Source: Chloroflexota bacterium (lineage in GTDB: Bacteria > Chloroflexota > UBA11872). From it: 64,000 bases of DNA. Positions 32,398 through 41,276 of this stretch are shown one piece after another. The notes under the pieces were generated by a model. That model saw only the letters and a program-made list of their open reading frames with translations. It searched no databases and was not told the origin of the DNA. The number at the start of each line of letters is the position of its first letter. Within the stretch, counting starts at the first letter, position 1. A program made the position numbers and the translations under genes. Where the stretch lies: positions 124,001-188,000 of the forward strand of contig JAJDZU010000011.1 in the NCBI GenBank assembly GCA_022824495.1, in the 5' to 3' direction.

Positions 32398-33537
32398 ATG
32401 GCGGAACCTAGAATCGCAGTGGTGGGATGCGGGGGCATGGGGCACAACCACACGCGGGCGGCGGTGCAGGAGTTAGGCGCGCGCGTGGTGGGGGGCTGCG
32501 ATATCAGCCCGGAGGCTCGCGAACGATACCGGCAGGCCTGGGGGACGGACGACGTCTACGAAGCCTGGGACGAGTTGTATGAGAAGACGCGGCCGGACGT
32601 GGTGTTTGTGACGACGCACGGGTCGTTTCACGCGCCGGCCACGATCGCGGCGGCGGAGGCCGGCTGCAACGTGTTCTGCGAGAAGCCGATGGCGCTGTCG
32701 CTGGCCGAGTGCGACGCGATGGTCGAGGCCTGCGACCGCAACGGGGTGAAGCTGGCGATCAATCACATCAAGCGGGCCAGCGGCTACAACGGTCTGGTGC
32801 GGCACCTGATCGCGTCGGGCGATATTGGCGAGGTGTTCGCGATCCAGGCCTATAACAAGGGGGCGCGTCCGTCGGCCACCGAGATGACGGAGATGGGCAC
32901 GCATATCGCGGACTGGTCGCGGGTGTTCGCGCCGGACGTGCAATGGGCGCACGGGCACGTGACGGTGGGCGGGCGCGAGGCCACGGCTGCGGACATCAGG
33001 CCCAGCACCGAGATTCACGGAAGGCACGTGGACAGCGGCACGGTGATGGGTGAGCGAATGTTCGCCACCTACGGTGCGGCGGGCGGCATCAACATCAGCA
33101 TCAATTTCTGGATGGAGGCGGACAACGACGACCGCTCGTACGGGCTGGATATCTTCGGCACGAGGGGACGCTATGCGCTGCGGCAAAGCGTGGACACGCG
33201 GCTGTTCCGGCACTACGGCTCGCACATGTCGCCGGTGTACAACCACCAGTGGGAACCGGTGCCGATGCCCTCGGAAGACGCGCCGACCGGTTACCCGCTA
33301 ACCAAGGCGGAGTCGCGCGACCGGCTGCAGGGGATCATGTTCCGTGACTTGTGGGAGGCGATCCAGGAGGACCGCGAGCCCGAGTCCAGCGGTCGTGAAG
33401 GCCGGGCGGCGATGGAGATGATGCACGCGGCCTGGGAGTCGCACCGGCGACGGGCCAGGGTTGATCTGCCGATGACCGTGCGAGAGAACCCGCTGGACGT
33501 GTGGGCGGCTGAAGAAGGAGTGAGTGGAGAGAAGTGA
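32398..33537 (+). CDS. Gfo/Idh/MocA family oxidoreductase
   Basis: 379 aa from the ATG; a GTG 12 bases earlier is possible. The Rossmann motif IAVVGCGGMGHNHTRAAVQE, the NAD-site EKP motif (GCNVFCEKPMALSLAEC) and the catalytic-region MGTHIADWSRVF are present. In this fold the Lys of EKP and the Asp-His region handle hydride transfer on a sugar or cyclitol hydroxyl. It leads a run of probable sugar-modifying genes on the plus strand. Confidence 0.88.
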   Translation: MAEPRIAVVGCGGMGHNHTRAAVQELGARVVGGCDISPEARERYRQAWGTDDVYEAWDELYEKTRPDVVFVTTHGSFHAPATIAAAEAGCNVFCEKPMALSLAECDAMVEACDRNGVKLAINHIKRASGYNGLVRHLIASGDIGEVFAIQAYNKGARPSATEMTEMGTHIADWSRVFAPDVQWAHGHVTVGGREATAADIRPSTEIHGRHVDSGTVMGERMFATYGAAGGINISINFWMEADNDDRSYGLDIFGTRGRYALRQSVDTRLFRHYGSHMSPVYNHQWEPVPMPSEDAPTGYPLTKAESRDRLQGIMFRDLWEAIQEDREPESSGREGRAAMEMMHAAWESHRRRARVDLPMTVRENPLDVWAAEEGVSGEK

Positions 33538-33627
33538 GGAGTGAGAGAAGACGGGGAGGAAGAGGCGGGTCAGGGATCCGGCGAGCGCGTCAAGGCGGCG
33601 ATGGAGGTGGTGCGGGGCGGCTCGACC

Positions 33628-33668
33628 GGAAGACCCTCACCCCGACCCTCTCCCACGGGGAGAGGGAG
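33628..33668. repeat. REP-like interspersed palindromic element, copy 2
   Basis: 41 bases matching copy 1 at 30242-30282 with few differences; the inner hairpin is CCTCTCCC-ac-GGGGAGAGG. The outer arm of copy 1 is missing. It lies in the 217-base gap between the Gfo/Idh and amidohydrolase genes, where no gene is supported. Confidence 0.65.
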
Positions 33669-33754
33669 CAAGAAGGGCGCGCCCATGGATTTCGCGGCGA
33701 CCAGGGCGAATGCACAGCCGAACGTAGTCGGTACCAAGATCAGGCCTCGGTCCA

Positions 33755-34537
33755 ATGACACGGGCGGTTGACCTGGACTTTCGGCCGGAGGCGCCGGCGT
33801 TTGATGCGAACGCGGCGCTGGGGCGGCGGCATGACCGGCGGGTGTCGGTGGACGACGCGGCCGGGTTGCTGGCGGAGATGGATCGGGCGGGCGTTGAGCG
33901 GGCGCTGGTGTACGCGCCGCACGCGGCGGCGTTCGACTCGGCGGAGGGCAACGCGGGGCTGCTGGAGGCGATCGGGGACGAGTCGCGGCTGGTGCCGCAG
34001 TTCGTTTGCAATCCGACCTTCGACGACCTGGAGGCGACCGCGGCGCAGATCGAGGCGGCGGGCGTGCGGGCGGTGCGGATGGTGCCGACGCTGCACCACT
34101 ACCCGTTCAGGTCGTGGGTGGTGGAGGAGTGGCTGGAGTGGCTCTCGGCGCGCGGGATCCCGCTGTGGCTGCCGGCCAGCTACGAGGCGAACTGGCACGA
34201 CGGCGGCGACCTGGACCCGCACGCGGTTCACGAGACGGTGCGCCAGTTTCCCGACCTGACCGTGGTGCTGTGCGAGGTGCACTATGTGCAGGCCTCCTGG
34301 GCGCCGCCGCTGTTGCGGAGCCTGCCGAACCTGTCGATCGAGGTTTCGAGGTACGTGATCGTGGACGGGATTGCGCGGCTGCTGGAGATCGTGGGGCCGG
34401 AGCGGGTGCTGTACGGGTCGCGCTTTCCGGAGCAGGCCATCGCGCCACAGCTGTATCACCTGCACCGGTTGGGGCTGAACGCGGCCGACCTGCGGGCGGT
34501 CTGCGGCGGCAACCTTGAACGATTGCTGAGGATGTAA
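33755..34537 (+). CDS. Amidohydrolase-like TIM-barrel protein lacking most metal ligands
   Basis: 260 aa, related to Amidohydro_2 proteins and to the next gene. Where active members have His-x-His after the first strand, this has Asp-Ala-Asn (EAPAFDANAALGRRH). The expected His of strand 5 reads LPASYEANWH, and the final strand reads LYGSRFPEQ instead of YGSD. The central His is kept (CEVHYVQ). The protein is therefore probably metal-free or metal-poor, perhaps a structural or regulatory partner of the intact paralogue four bases downstream. Sub-families with such degenerate sites are known, so an unusual catalytic mechanism cannot be excluded. Confidence 0.8.
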   Translation: MTRAVDLDFRPEAPAFDANAALGRRHDRRVSVDDAAGLLAEMDRAGVERALVYAPHAAAFDSAEGNAGLLEAIGDESRLVPQFVCNPTFDDLEATAAQIEAAGVRAVRMVPTLHHYPFRSWVVEEWLEWLSARGIPLWLPASYEANWHDGGDLDPHAVHETVRQFPDLTVVLCEVHYVQASWAPPLLRSLPNLSIEVSRYVIVDGIARLLEIVGPERVLYGSRFPEQAIAPQLYHLHRLGLNAADLRAVCGGNLERLLRM

Positions 34538-34541
34538 CGCG

Positions 34542-35318
34542 ATGGATAGCCCGGTCATCGACTTTCACTGCCACGCCGGAAGCTGGGGACGTTACGGGGT
34601 GGACGCCGACTGCGACCTGTACCTGAAAGTGATGGATGCGGCGGGCGTGGACAGGTCCTGTATTAACTGCATCTGGTTCGGTGACGCAAGGCGTGGAAAC
34701 GACCTGGTGATGGAGTACGTGTCGCGGGCGCCGGACCGGTTCATTGGCGTGGCGTTTGCGACGCCGCACTATCCCGAGGAGGCGGTGCGGGAACTGGAAC
34801 GGGCGGTGCACGGGCTGGGAATGGCCTACGTGAAGATCTATCCGGACTACTTCGGGCTTCCGAACGATGACCCGGCGTACTTCCCGATTTACGAGTGGAT
34901 TGACGAGCAGGAGATGGCGGTGATGTGTCACGCGACCTATCCGTTCGATCCGCCGGGGACGACGATCGAGGGGCGGTTCACGGCGCTGAGCGAGCGGTTT
35001 CCCAACGTGCGCTGGGTGATGGCGCATACGGCGGGGACGCTGGACGCGGACGCCGCGGAGACCGCTCGAACACTGCCGAACGTCTACATGGAGACGTGCA
35101 GTTCGCGCACGACGCTCGGGGCCACCGAGTTCAACGTGGAACGGGCGGGCGAGGACAAGGTGCTGTACGGCTCGGACATGGCGCTGATGGACGCGCGGCA
35201 CCAGATTGCAAAGGTCGTGACGGCGGACATTCCACGGCGGGCCAAGGAGAAGATCCTGGGGTTGAACGCGATCCGTCTGCTGCGGCTGGATGATCCGGCA
35301 AAAGGGGGAGCGATATGA
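34542..35318 (+). CDS. Amidohydrolase 2 family protein
   Basis: 258 aa. His9 and His11 in VIDFHCHAGSWG form the HxH site. VMCHATYPFD and WVMAHTAGTLDADAAE add the later histidines, and VLYGSDMALMDARHQ gives the last Asp. This is a complete Amidohydro_2 metal site, as in decarboxylases and lactone hydrolases of aromatic or sugar-acid pathways. Its stop overlaps the DegT aminotransferase start by 4 bases. The likely substrate is a lactone or carboxylated ring from the same cluster. Confidence 0.88.
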   Translation: MDSPVIDFHCHAGSWGRYGVDADCDLYLKVMDAAGVDRSCINCIWFGDARRGNDLVMEYVSRAPDRFIGVAFATPHYPEEAVRELERAVHGLGMAYVKIYPDYFGLPNDDPAYFPIYEWIDEQEMAVMCHATYPFDPPGTTIEGRFTALSERFPNVRWVMAHTAGTLDADAAETARTLPNVYMETCSSRTTLGATEFNVERAGEDKVLYGSDMALMDARHQIAKVVTADIPRRAKEKILGLNAIRLLRLDDPAKGGAI

Positions 35319-36565
35319 ACGAGCGGGCGGCGGCGCAGACGGGTGACGCGGCGGAGATGCTGGACCTGGGGGCGACCCACGACTTCGGGGATGACGACAT
35401 AGCGGCGGTGGCGGAGGTGCTGCGGTCGGGACACGTGGGGCTGGGGCCGAAGGTGGTGGAGTTCGAAGAGGCGTTCGCGGCGCGGCACGGGGCCAGGCAC
35501 GCGGTCACTGCCAGTTCGGGCACGGCGGCCATGCACGTGTGCATCGGGGCCCTGAACCCGGAGCCGGGCAGCGAGATCATCGTGTCGCCGTGGACGGCGG
35601 GCGGGTCGATCATCGGGGCGATCCTGCACAACTGCGTGCCGGTGTTCGCCGACGTGGACGATACCTACACGCTGGATCCGGCGGACGTGGAAGCCAAGAT
35701 CACGCCGCGCACACGGGCCATCATGGCCGTGCACCTGTTCGGCAACCCGTGCGACATGGACGCGCTGCAGGCGATTGCCGACCGGCATGGACTGGCGCTG
35801 ATCGAGGACTCCTGCCAGGCGCACTTCGCCGAGTCGCAAGGGCGGATCGTGGGAACGGTCGGCGACATCGGCGGGTTCAGCTTTGGCGGCAAGCATCTGT
35901 CGGCGGGGACCGGCGGCGTGGTGCTGACGAACGACGAGGCGCTGTGGGAACGCGCCATCCTGTTCCGCGACGGTGCGCTCCCTCGCGACAACGGCCCGCT
36001 GCACGGAATGCCCTACGCCAACTACTTCCTGGCGCCCAACTACAAGATGGGCGACCTGATGGCGGCGGTGCTGCGCACGCAGTTGGAGAAGGTGGACGGG
36101 TATATCGAGCGAAAGATCGCGACGGCCGAGGCGATCATCGACGGGCTGTCTGACATGGACGAGATCACGCCGCAGCGGGTGCGGCCCGGCGACCGGCATA
36201 CGTACTGGGTGCTGGGCTTCACGCTGGATACGGACACGCTGGGGTGTTCGGCCTGGGACTTCGCCGAGGAGGTCGGCCGGGCCGGGGTGCCGCTGGGCGG
36301 GCCGTACGTCGGGTCGGGCCGCGAGGGACCGCTGTATCGCAACCCGTTCCTGGCAGGGCCTCACGGCTATGGGAAGAGCCGATTCCCGTTCGATTTCGAA
36401 CGCGAGACGCCGATGGACTACACGCAGGTGGTGTGCCCGCGCGGCGAGGACATCATGGGCCGCGGCGTGGCCTTGCAGATGACGCCGAACATCAGCGAGG
36501 CCGCGGTGGCGACCATCGTGTCGACGATCCGAGAGACGGCGGCGGGGTACCTGGCGCGGCGTTAG
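35315..36565 (+). CDS. DegT/DnrJ/EryC1/StrS family PLP aminotransferase
   Basis: 416 aa. PLP is held by Lys193 in FSFGGKHLSAGTGGVVL, with Asp165 in LIEDSCQAHFAE pairing with the ring nitrogen, and SSGTAAMHVCIGAL as the phosphate-site strand. Such enzymes transaminate keto-sugars or scyllo-inosose-like ketones. Together with the flanking Gfo/Idh dehydrogenases, an oxidise-then-aminate sequence on a sugar or cyclitol is plausible. An ATGA overlap couples it to the amidohydrolase, and a GGGGGAG Shine-Dalgarno precedes it. Confidence 0.9.
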   Translation: MNERAAAQTGDAAEMLDLGATHDFGDDDIAAVAEVLRSGHVGLGPKVVEFEEAFAARHGARHAVTASSGTAAMHVCIGALNPEPGSEIIVSPWTAGGSIIGAILHNCVPVFADVDDTYTLDPADVEAKITPRTRAIMAVHLFGNPCDMDALQAIADRHGLALIEDSCQAHFAESQGRIVGTVGDIGGFSFGGKHLSAGTGGVVLTNDEALWERAILFRDGALPRDNGPLHGMPYANYFLAPNYKMGDLMAAVLRTQLEKVDGYIERKIATAEAIIDGLSDMDEITPQRVRPGDRHTYWVLGFTLDTDTLGCSAWDFAEEVGRAGVPLGGPYVGSGREGPLYRNPFLAGPHGYGKSRFPFDFERETPMDYTQVVCPRGEDIMGRGVALQMTPNISEAAVATIVSTIRETAAGYLARR

Positions 36566-36617
36566 GTTGGTCGTGTAGGCATATCCGGCCTGTGCAGGCG
36601 GCCTGGAGGGGAGCGGC

Positions 36618-37076
36618 GTGCGGACGTTTGTGCATGAGTCGAGCGTGTGGCTGCCGCGGCCGCTGGATGAGGTGTTCGAGTTTTTCTCGGACGCCTCGAA
36701 CCTGGAAGTCATCACGCCGCCGTGGCTGAAGTTCAGCGTGGTGGCGCCGACACCGATCGAGATGCGGCCGGGGACGTTGATTGATTACCGGCTGCGGTTT
36801 CGGGGGTTTCCGCTGCGGTGGCGGAGCGAGATCACGGCGTGGGAACCGCCGTTGCGGTTCGCGGACGTGCAGGTGAAGGGGCCGTACCGGCAGTGGGTCC
36901 ACGAGCACTCGTTTGCGGAGCAGGACGGCGGGACGCTGGCGGGGGACCGGGTGGAATACGCTGTGTGGGGCGGCGCGCTGGCCAACTGGCTGGTGGTGCG
37001 CCGGGACGTGGAACGCATCTTTGACTACCGCAGGCAGACGCTGACGGCGATGTTCGCCAATGGAGGAAACTCATGA
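36618..37076 (+). CDS. SRPBCC (START/Bet v1-like) family protein
   Basis: 152 aa from a GTG preceded by GGAGGGGAG. The ligand-binding SRPBCC fold is suggested by FVHESSVWLPRPLDEVFEFF, SDASNLEVITPPWLKFSVV and a C-terminal helix. A cytosolic small-molecule-binding or cyclase-like role is typical. Its stop is overlapped by a nine-codon mini-ORF that precedes the next Gfo/Idh gene. Confidence 0.85.
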   Translation: MRTFVHESSVWLPRPLDEVFEFFSDASNLEVITPPWLKFSVVAPTPIEMRPGTLIDYRLRFRGFPLRWRSEITAWEPPLRFADVQVKGPYRQWVHEHSFAEQDGGTLAGDRVEYAVWGGALANWLVVRRDVERIFDYRRQTLTAMFANGGNS

Positions 37077-37102
37077 GCCTGGCAACGCAAGGGAGACGCT
37101 GA
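37073..37102 (+). other. Nine-codon mini-ORF with strong ribosome binding site
   Basis: ATG preceded by GGAGG at 6-base spacing, overlapping the SRPBCC stop (ATGA). It encodes MSLATQGRR and stops 3 bases before the GTG of the Gfo/Idh gene. It could serve translational coupling. Confidence 0.45.
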
Positions 37103-37105
37103 GCA

Positions 37106-38119
37106 GTGCGGCTGGCAATCATCGGCGCGCAGCACGGGCACGTACTGGGGATCACGCGGCAGCTCATCGCCGAGGACGGCATGGAGCTGGTGGCGGTGGC
37201 GGAGGCGGAAGCACCAGTGCGGGAGGAGACGGCGGCGGCCTTTGGGGTGCCGGGTATCGAGGACTACCGGGAGTTGCTGGACGGCTCGATAGACGCGGCG
37301 GCGCTGGCGCCGATCAACAACGAGAAGGGCGATGTGGCGGTGGCCTGCCTGGAGGCGGGCGTGAGCGTGCTGCTGGACAAGCCGGCCGTGACGACGCTGG
37401 ACGACCTGGACCGGCTGGAGGCGGCGGCGCAGGGCGAGGCGGCGCTGAGTTGTGCGCTGACGCTGCGGTTCAGCGGCCCGTACCTGGCGGCCAAGCGGGC
37501 CATCGAGGCCGGCGAGATCGGGCAGGTGGTGTCGTCGATGGCGCAGCGGCCGCACAAGTGCGGGCCGGCGGGGCGGCCGGACTGGTTCTTCGACCGGGAG
37601 CTGAACGGCGGGGCGTTGCTGGATCTGTGCATTCACGACGTGGACGCGGTGCGCTGGCTGCACGGCTGCGAGCCGACGGGTGTGGCGGCGCAGCACGGGG
37701 CGACGCGGTTTGCGGAGTATCCGACGTTCGCCGATCACGCCGAGGTGTGGCTGCGGCTCGAGGACGGCGGATCGGCATTCCTGCGGGCCTCGTGGCTGAC
37801 GCCGGACTGCGCGCCGTATCACGGGGACTGCCGGATGTTGATCGAGGGAACGGACGGGTCGATCGAAATCCGGACCACGGCCGAGGATTCCTGCACCATC
37901 GACAAGGGCGGCAGGCAGCGGACGTTGACGGACTTCGAGGGCCCCTCGCTGGATACCCCCACGGCTGACGCGCCGAACGCGCTGGCGCGGGACTTCGTCG
38001 CGGCCGCGCGGGGTGAGACGGACCTCGCGATTACGGCTGACGACGTGATTGCGTCGCACCGATGGACTCTGCTGGCGCGGGACGCGGCGGATAGCGGGAC
38101 GCTGGTTACGGGACAGTAG
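37106..38119 (+). CDS. Gfo/Idh/MocA family oxidoreductase
   Basis: 337 aa from GTG. The N-terminal Rossmann segment is variant (LAIIGAQHGHVLGITRQL, with GAQHGH in place of GxGxxG-like GCGGMGH). The EKP-type motif appears as VSVLLDKPAVTTLDDL, and the catalytic region as GGALLDLCIHDVDAVRWL with His and Asp retained. The overall length is normal. Its own Shine-Dalgarno is poor, and translation may depend on the mini-ORF upstream. The substrate is unknown; context suggests a sugar or lactone. Confidence 0.86.
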   Translation: MRLAIIGAQHGHVLGITRQLIAEDGMELVAVAEAEAPVREETAAAFGVPGIEDYRELLDGSIDAAALAPINNEKGDVAVACLEAGVSVLLDKPAVTTLDDLDRLEAAAQGEAALSCALTLRFSGPYLAAKRAIEAGEIGQVVSSMAQRPHKCGPAGRPDWFFDRELNGGALLDLCIHDVDAVRWLHGCEPTGVAAQHGATRFAEYPTFADHAEVWLRLEDGGSAFLRASWLTPDCAPYHGDCRMLIEGTDGSIEIRTTAEDSCTIDKGGRQRTLTDFEGPSLDTPTADAPNALARDFVAAARGETDLAITADDVIASHRWTLLARDAADSGTLVTGQ

Positions 38120-38178
38120 GTCCGGCGGCTATGGTTCGATCAGTCTGACGCGGCTGGTAGATCACAAGGGAGCGTGCG

Positions 38179-39084
38179 ATGGCCTGGGAGTTTGAGCAGT
38201 TGGACGGTCCGTACGGGAATGTCACCGAGGGCCCAGCCTGGGACGGGGAGGCGCTGCTGTTCACGAGCATCCAGCAGAGCCGGATCATGCGCTACGACCC
38301 CAACTCGGGCGAGTCGACGGTGTACCGCGAGGGCACCAACTATTGCAACGGGCTCATGTTCGACCCCAGCGGCGTACTGTACGGCTGCGAGGGCGGCGCG
38401 CGGCGGGTGGTTCGGTACAACGATGATGGGACGGCGACTTCGCTGACGGACGGGTTTGACGGCCAGCGGCTGAACATTCCGAACGACCTGGCGATCGATA
38501 ACGTGGGGCGGATCTGGTTCACCGACCCGTATTACGAAGGGGCGGCGGGCCCGTGGACGGAAGATCGCGGGAACAAGGATTTGGACCACGATTCGGTGTA
38601 CCGGCTGGATCCGCAGGATGACGGGTCGTGGGCGATCAGCCGGGTGACATTCGATACGACGCGTCCGAACGGGTTGCTGTTTTCGTTGGATCACTCGGTG
38701 CTGTTCGTGGCGCAGAGCGGGCGGCGTGAGGACGAGCACCGGCAGTTGCGGTCGTACCCGGTCAATGACGACGGCTCGCTGGGCGAGATGACGGTGCTGC
38801 ACGACTTTGGCGCGCACCGCGGCATTGACGGAATGGTCCTGGACACCAACGGGTATATCGTGGCGACGGCGGGCTGGGATCAGGGCGGGCCCGGGTCGTC
38901 GATCTACGTGTTCGCGCCGGACGGCGAGGTGATCGAGCGGCACGACGTGCCGGTGGCGAATCCGACCAACTGCACGTTTGGCGGGGACGACCTGTCCACC
39001 CTGTACGTGACCAGCATCGGCGGGTACTTACTGCGGGTGGAGACGGAGCGGCAGGGGCGGTTGCACTATCCGCCGGTGGGGTAG
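38179..39084 (+). CDS. SMP-30/gluconolactonase family protein
   Basis: 301 aa, a six-bladed beta-propeller. Metal ligands are the Glu of GNVTEGPAW, the Asn of GQRLNIPNDLAIDN and the Asp of GIDGMVLDTNG. The family hydrolyses sugar lactones with Ca2+ or Zn2+. The start ATG follows GGGAG. There is no signal peptide, so it is likely cytosolic and acts downstream of the Gfo/Idh dehydrogenases, opening a lactone formed by sugar oxidation. Confidence 0.9.
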   Translation: MAWEFEQLDGPYGNVTEGPAWDGEALLFTSIQQSRIMRYDPNSGESTVYREGTNYCNGLMFDPSGVLYGCEGGARRVVRYNDDGTATSLTDGFDGQRLNIPNDLAIDNVGRIWFTDPYYEGAAGPWTEDRGNKDLDHDSVYRLDPQDDGSWAISRVTFDTTRPNGLLFSLDHSVLFVAQSGRREDEHRQLRSYPVNDDGSLGEMTVLHDFGAHRGIDGMVLDTNGYIVATAGWDQGGPGSSIYVFAPDGEVIERHDVPVANPTNCTFGGDDLSTLYVTSIGGYLLRVETERQGRLHYPPVG

Positions 39085-39117
39085 GGGCCGATCGTCGGCG
39101 ATGGCCGAAGTGCCGGG

Positions 39118-39726
39118 GTGATTTCGCGGCGCGTTGTGCTGGCGGCTGTGGCAGGCGCGCTTGCCCTTGCCGCGTGCGAGCAGGGGAACCCGCCGACGAC
39201 CGCGCCGCTTCCGACAGCCACGCCAGCTTCGACGCCCACGCCTGAGCCGACGCCGACGGCGGCGCCGATAGCTACCGCGGAGGCGACGCCAGGTCCGGCG
39301 TTGCCACCGCTGCCGGGCACCGGGACGGACGGACAGCCGATACAGACACAGGCGTATGCGCTGGCGGACTATGCGGCGGAGGTCGCCAGCGATGGGGGCC
39401 GAACGCGGCGCGGGCAGGGTTCGGAGAGTTCGATCGTGTCGCTGCCGGGGGACGAAAGCTTTTACGTGACGTTTAGCGTCACGCTGAATTTCGGCATCGT
39501 TCAGGTTGTGTGGAGTTCGGTTGGCGATGACTCCGGGGCCACTACGCCGGCAGCCGGCCAGCGGGCGCCCGGTGGGTCCGAGTCAGTCGCCAGCGGCACC
39601 GCGCAAATCGCCATGGACGAAGGCGCGGTGTCGATCGGTCCAGTCAAAACGGCGATTGCGCTGCAGATCCTGTCCAGCGACGGCGGGACGCGGTGGGCCT
39701 TGCGGTTTGCCCGCATCGAACGTTGA
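39118..39726 (+). CDS. Putative lipoprotein
   Basis: 202 aa. A signal peptide (SRRVVLAAVAGALALAAC) ends in the lipobox LAAC with Cys20, so it should be lipidated and anchored outside the membrane. A Pro/Thr/Ala linker of about 40 residues follows, then a globular domain with beta character (ESFYVTFSVTLNFGIVQVVW). No family is recognised. The Pro/Thr linker resembles the one in the LysM protein of this window. Confidence 0.8.
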   Translation: MISRRVVLAAVAGALALAACEQGNPPTTAPLPTATPASTPTPEPTPTAAPIATAEATPGPALPPLPGTGTDGQPIQTQAYALADYAAEVASDGGRTRRGQGSESSIVSLPGDESFYVTFSVTLNFGIVQVVWSSVGDDSGATTPAAGQRAPGGSESVASGTAQIAMDEGAVSIGPVKTAIALQILSSDGGTRWALRFARIER

Positions 39727-39802
39727 GCCTTAGCTCGTAGGAATGACGTCAGCTTCCAATCCGGGCGCCTTCAGATTTGCTGCGATAGGCCAAGTGGGCA
39801 GG

Positions 39803-41062
39803 TCACGTCTGGACGCCTGGTTTGCGGCCGCTCCGGGGATGCGCGCTTTGGTGCGGCGTCCGGCGTCGCGGGCGTAGTTTTCCGACCAGTGCGCCCGCGA
39901 GTTTGAAGGGGACAGGCTCGAAGCGGCGCTTCAGGGGCGCCTGCTTCACGCGGATGGTTGGGAGATCGGTCATCCGCTGGAGGTTTCGCGCGGCGGCGCG
40001 ACCGACGTAGGCGGTGAGGCGAACGGGGTCAACAGCCGTGGGGACGAAGCGTCCGAGCCTCTGTCGTCGCAGAAGGCTGTGTCCACCGACCAGCCAGCGC
40101 TTGAGCCAGAGCATCCAGAGCGTGATTGACATGCCGACGAGCGTGAGGGCCCAGACGATGTGGTAGCCCCACTGGTACTCGGTGCCGGGCATGTTCTGGA
40201 AGTTCATGCCAAAGATGCCGGCGATCAGTCCCAGTGGCATGAAAATGGTGGCGATGATCGACAGCACCTTCATGATTTCGTTTTGTCGATTGGAGATGGC
40301 GGAGAGATAGGTGGCGAGGGCGGTGTCGGCGCGCTCGCGGATCCCATCGTTGGTGGACTGGACGCGAACGAGGTCTTCGAATAGATCGCGAAAGTAGAGG
40401 TCGGCGCCATCGCCGATGAGCTCAAACTCTCGCCGGCCAAGGCGGCTGAGCACGTCGCGCTGCGGGATCAGGGCTCGATTCAGCGCCAGGCTGGAGCGCT
40501 TAAGGGCCAGCAGAGTGGCCAGGGCCGACTCGTCGGGACTGACCAGGATCTGTTCCTCTATTTCATCGGCGCGCTCGCTCATGCGCTCGAGCGTGGGGAG
40601 AATCGCCTGGATGAGGGCGTCGAAGTGGGCGTGAACGAAGAAGGCGGCGCCCTTCATCAAGGGGCGGCCGTCAATCTCGACCAGGCTTTGAATCGCCTCG
40701 ACGCTGGGCATTGCCGTGCCGTGGATGGTAACGACGTAGTTGCGGCCGATAAACATGCTCAAACTGGCCATCTGGAGTACTTGACTATCGAGCGTATAGT
40801 CGATGCTGCGAGCATTGACGAAAACGTAGCTTCCAAAGTCCTCGACACGCGCCGCCGTGTTCTGTGCGTCCAAGCTGATGTCGACGACCAGGGGATGAAA
40901 GTCGAAGACCTCGAGCAGTAGCGACTGAACGGTTTCGTCGGGATTGTCAATGTCAATCCAGAGGACGCCAGTGCTTGACTTAATGCACGAGGTAATATCA
41001 TCGATATCAAGTTCGCTCCGGAGTTCGTTCTTGAAATCAAGATAGTAGGACGTGAATGGCAT
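39803..41062 (-). CDS. corA: CorA family magnesium/divalent cation transporter
   Basis: 419 aa. The soluble alpha/beta and long-helix domain is followed by two membrane helices (266-284 and 302-320), with the selectivity motif GMN at 285-287 in IFGMNFQNMPGTEYQWGY. This is a pentameric Mg2+ channel. The C-terminus carries about 99 basic residues after the second helix, far more than the usual short tail. It is convergent with the lipoprotein gene. Confidence 0.93.
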   Translation of the reverse strand: MPFTSYYLDFKNELRSELDIDDITSCIKSSTGVLWIDIDNPDETVQSLLLEVFDFHPLVVDISLDAQNTAARVEDFGSYVFVNARSIDYTLDSQVLQMASLSMFIGRNYVVTIHGTAMPSVEAIQSLVEIDGRPLMKGAAFFVHAHFDALIQAILPTLERMSERADEIEEQILVSPDESALATLLALKRSSLALNRALIPQRDVLSRLGRREFELIGDGADLYFRDLFEDLVRVQSTNDGIRERADTALATYLSAISNRQNEIMKVLSIIATIFMPLGLIAGIFGMNFQNMPGTEYQWGYHIVWALTLVGMSITLWMLWLKRWLVGGHSLLRRQRLGRFVPTAVDPVRLTAYVGRAAARNLQRMTDLPTIRVKQAPLKRRFEPVPFKLAGALVGKLRPRRRTPHQSAHPRSGRKPGVQT

Positions 41063-41276
41063 ATTAGAGCGTCAAAAGATTCGGCAAAACACAGGGATTG
41101 TTAGTTGAATCCGATGCATGCTCAAGAGTGTGCCCGCCAAGCTGTGGGGCCAGGATGACATTGATTTATGACGCTACCATACCCGAGACGATGCGCGGTG
41201 TGCGTAGCTTCTTCAGCTGCCTAGCGCTGACCGTGGCGGCGGCGAGCCCAGGCGTCGCATGCGGCCGTTCGTGCGG

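Noticed and set aside
33541-33771. 76-residue reading frame between the Gfo/Idh and amidohydrolase genes
   Set aside because: Its Pro/Arg-rich middle is simply the translated REP-like palindrome, and it runs into the next gene.
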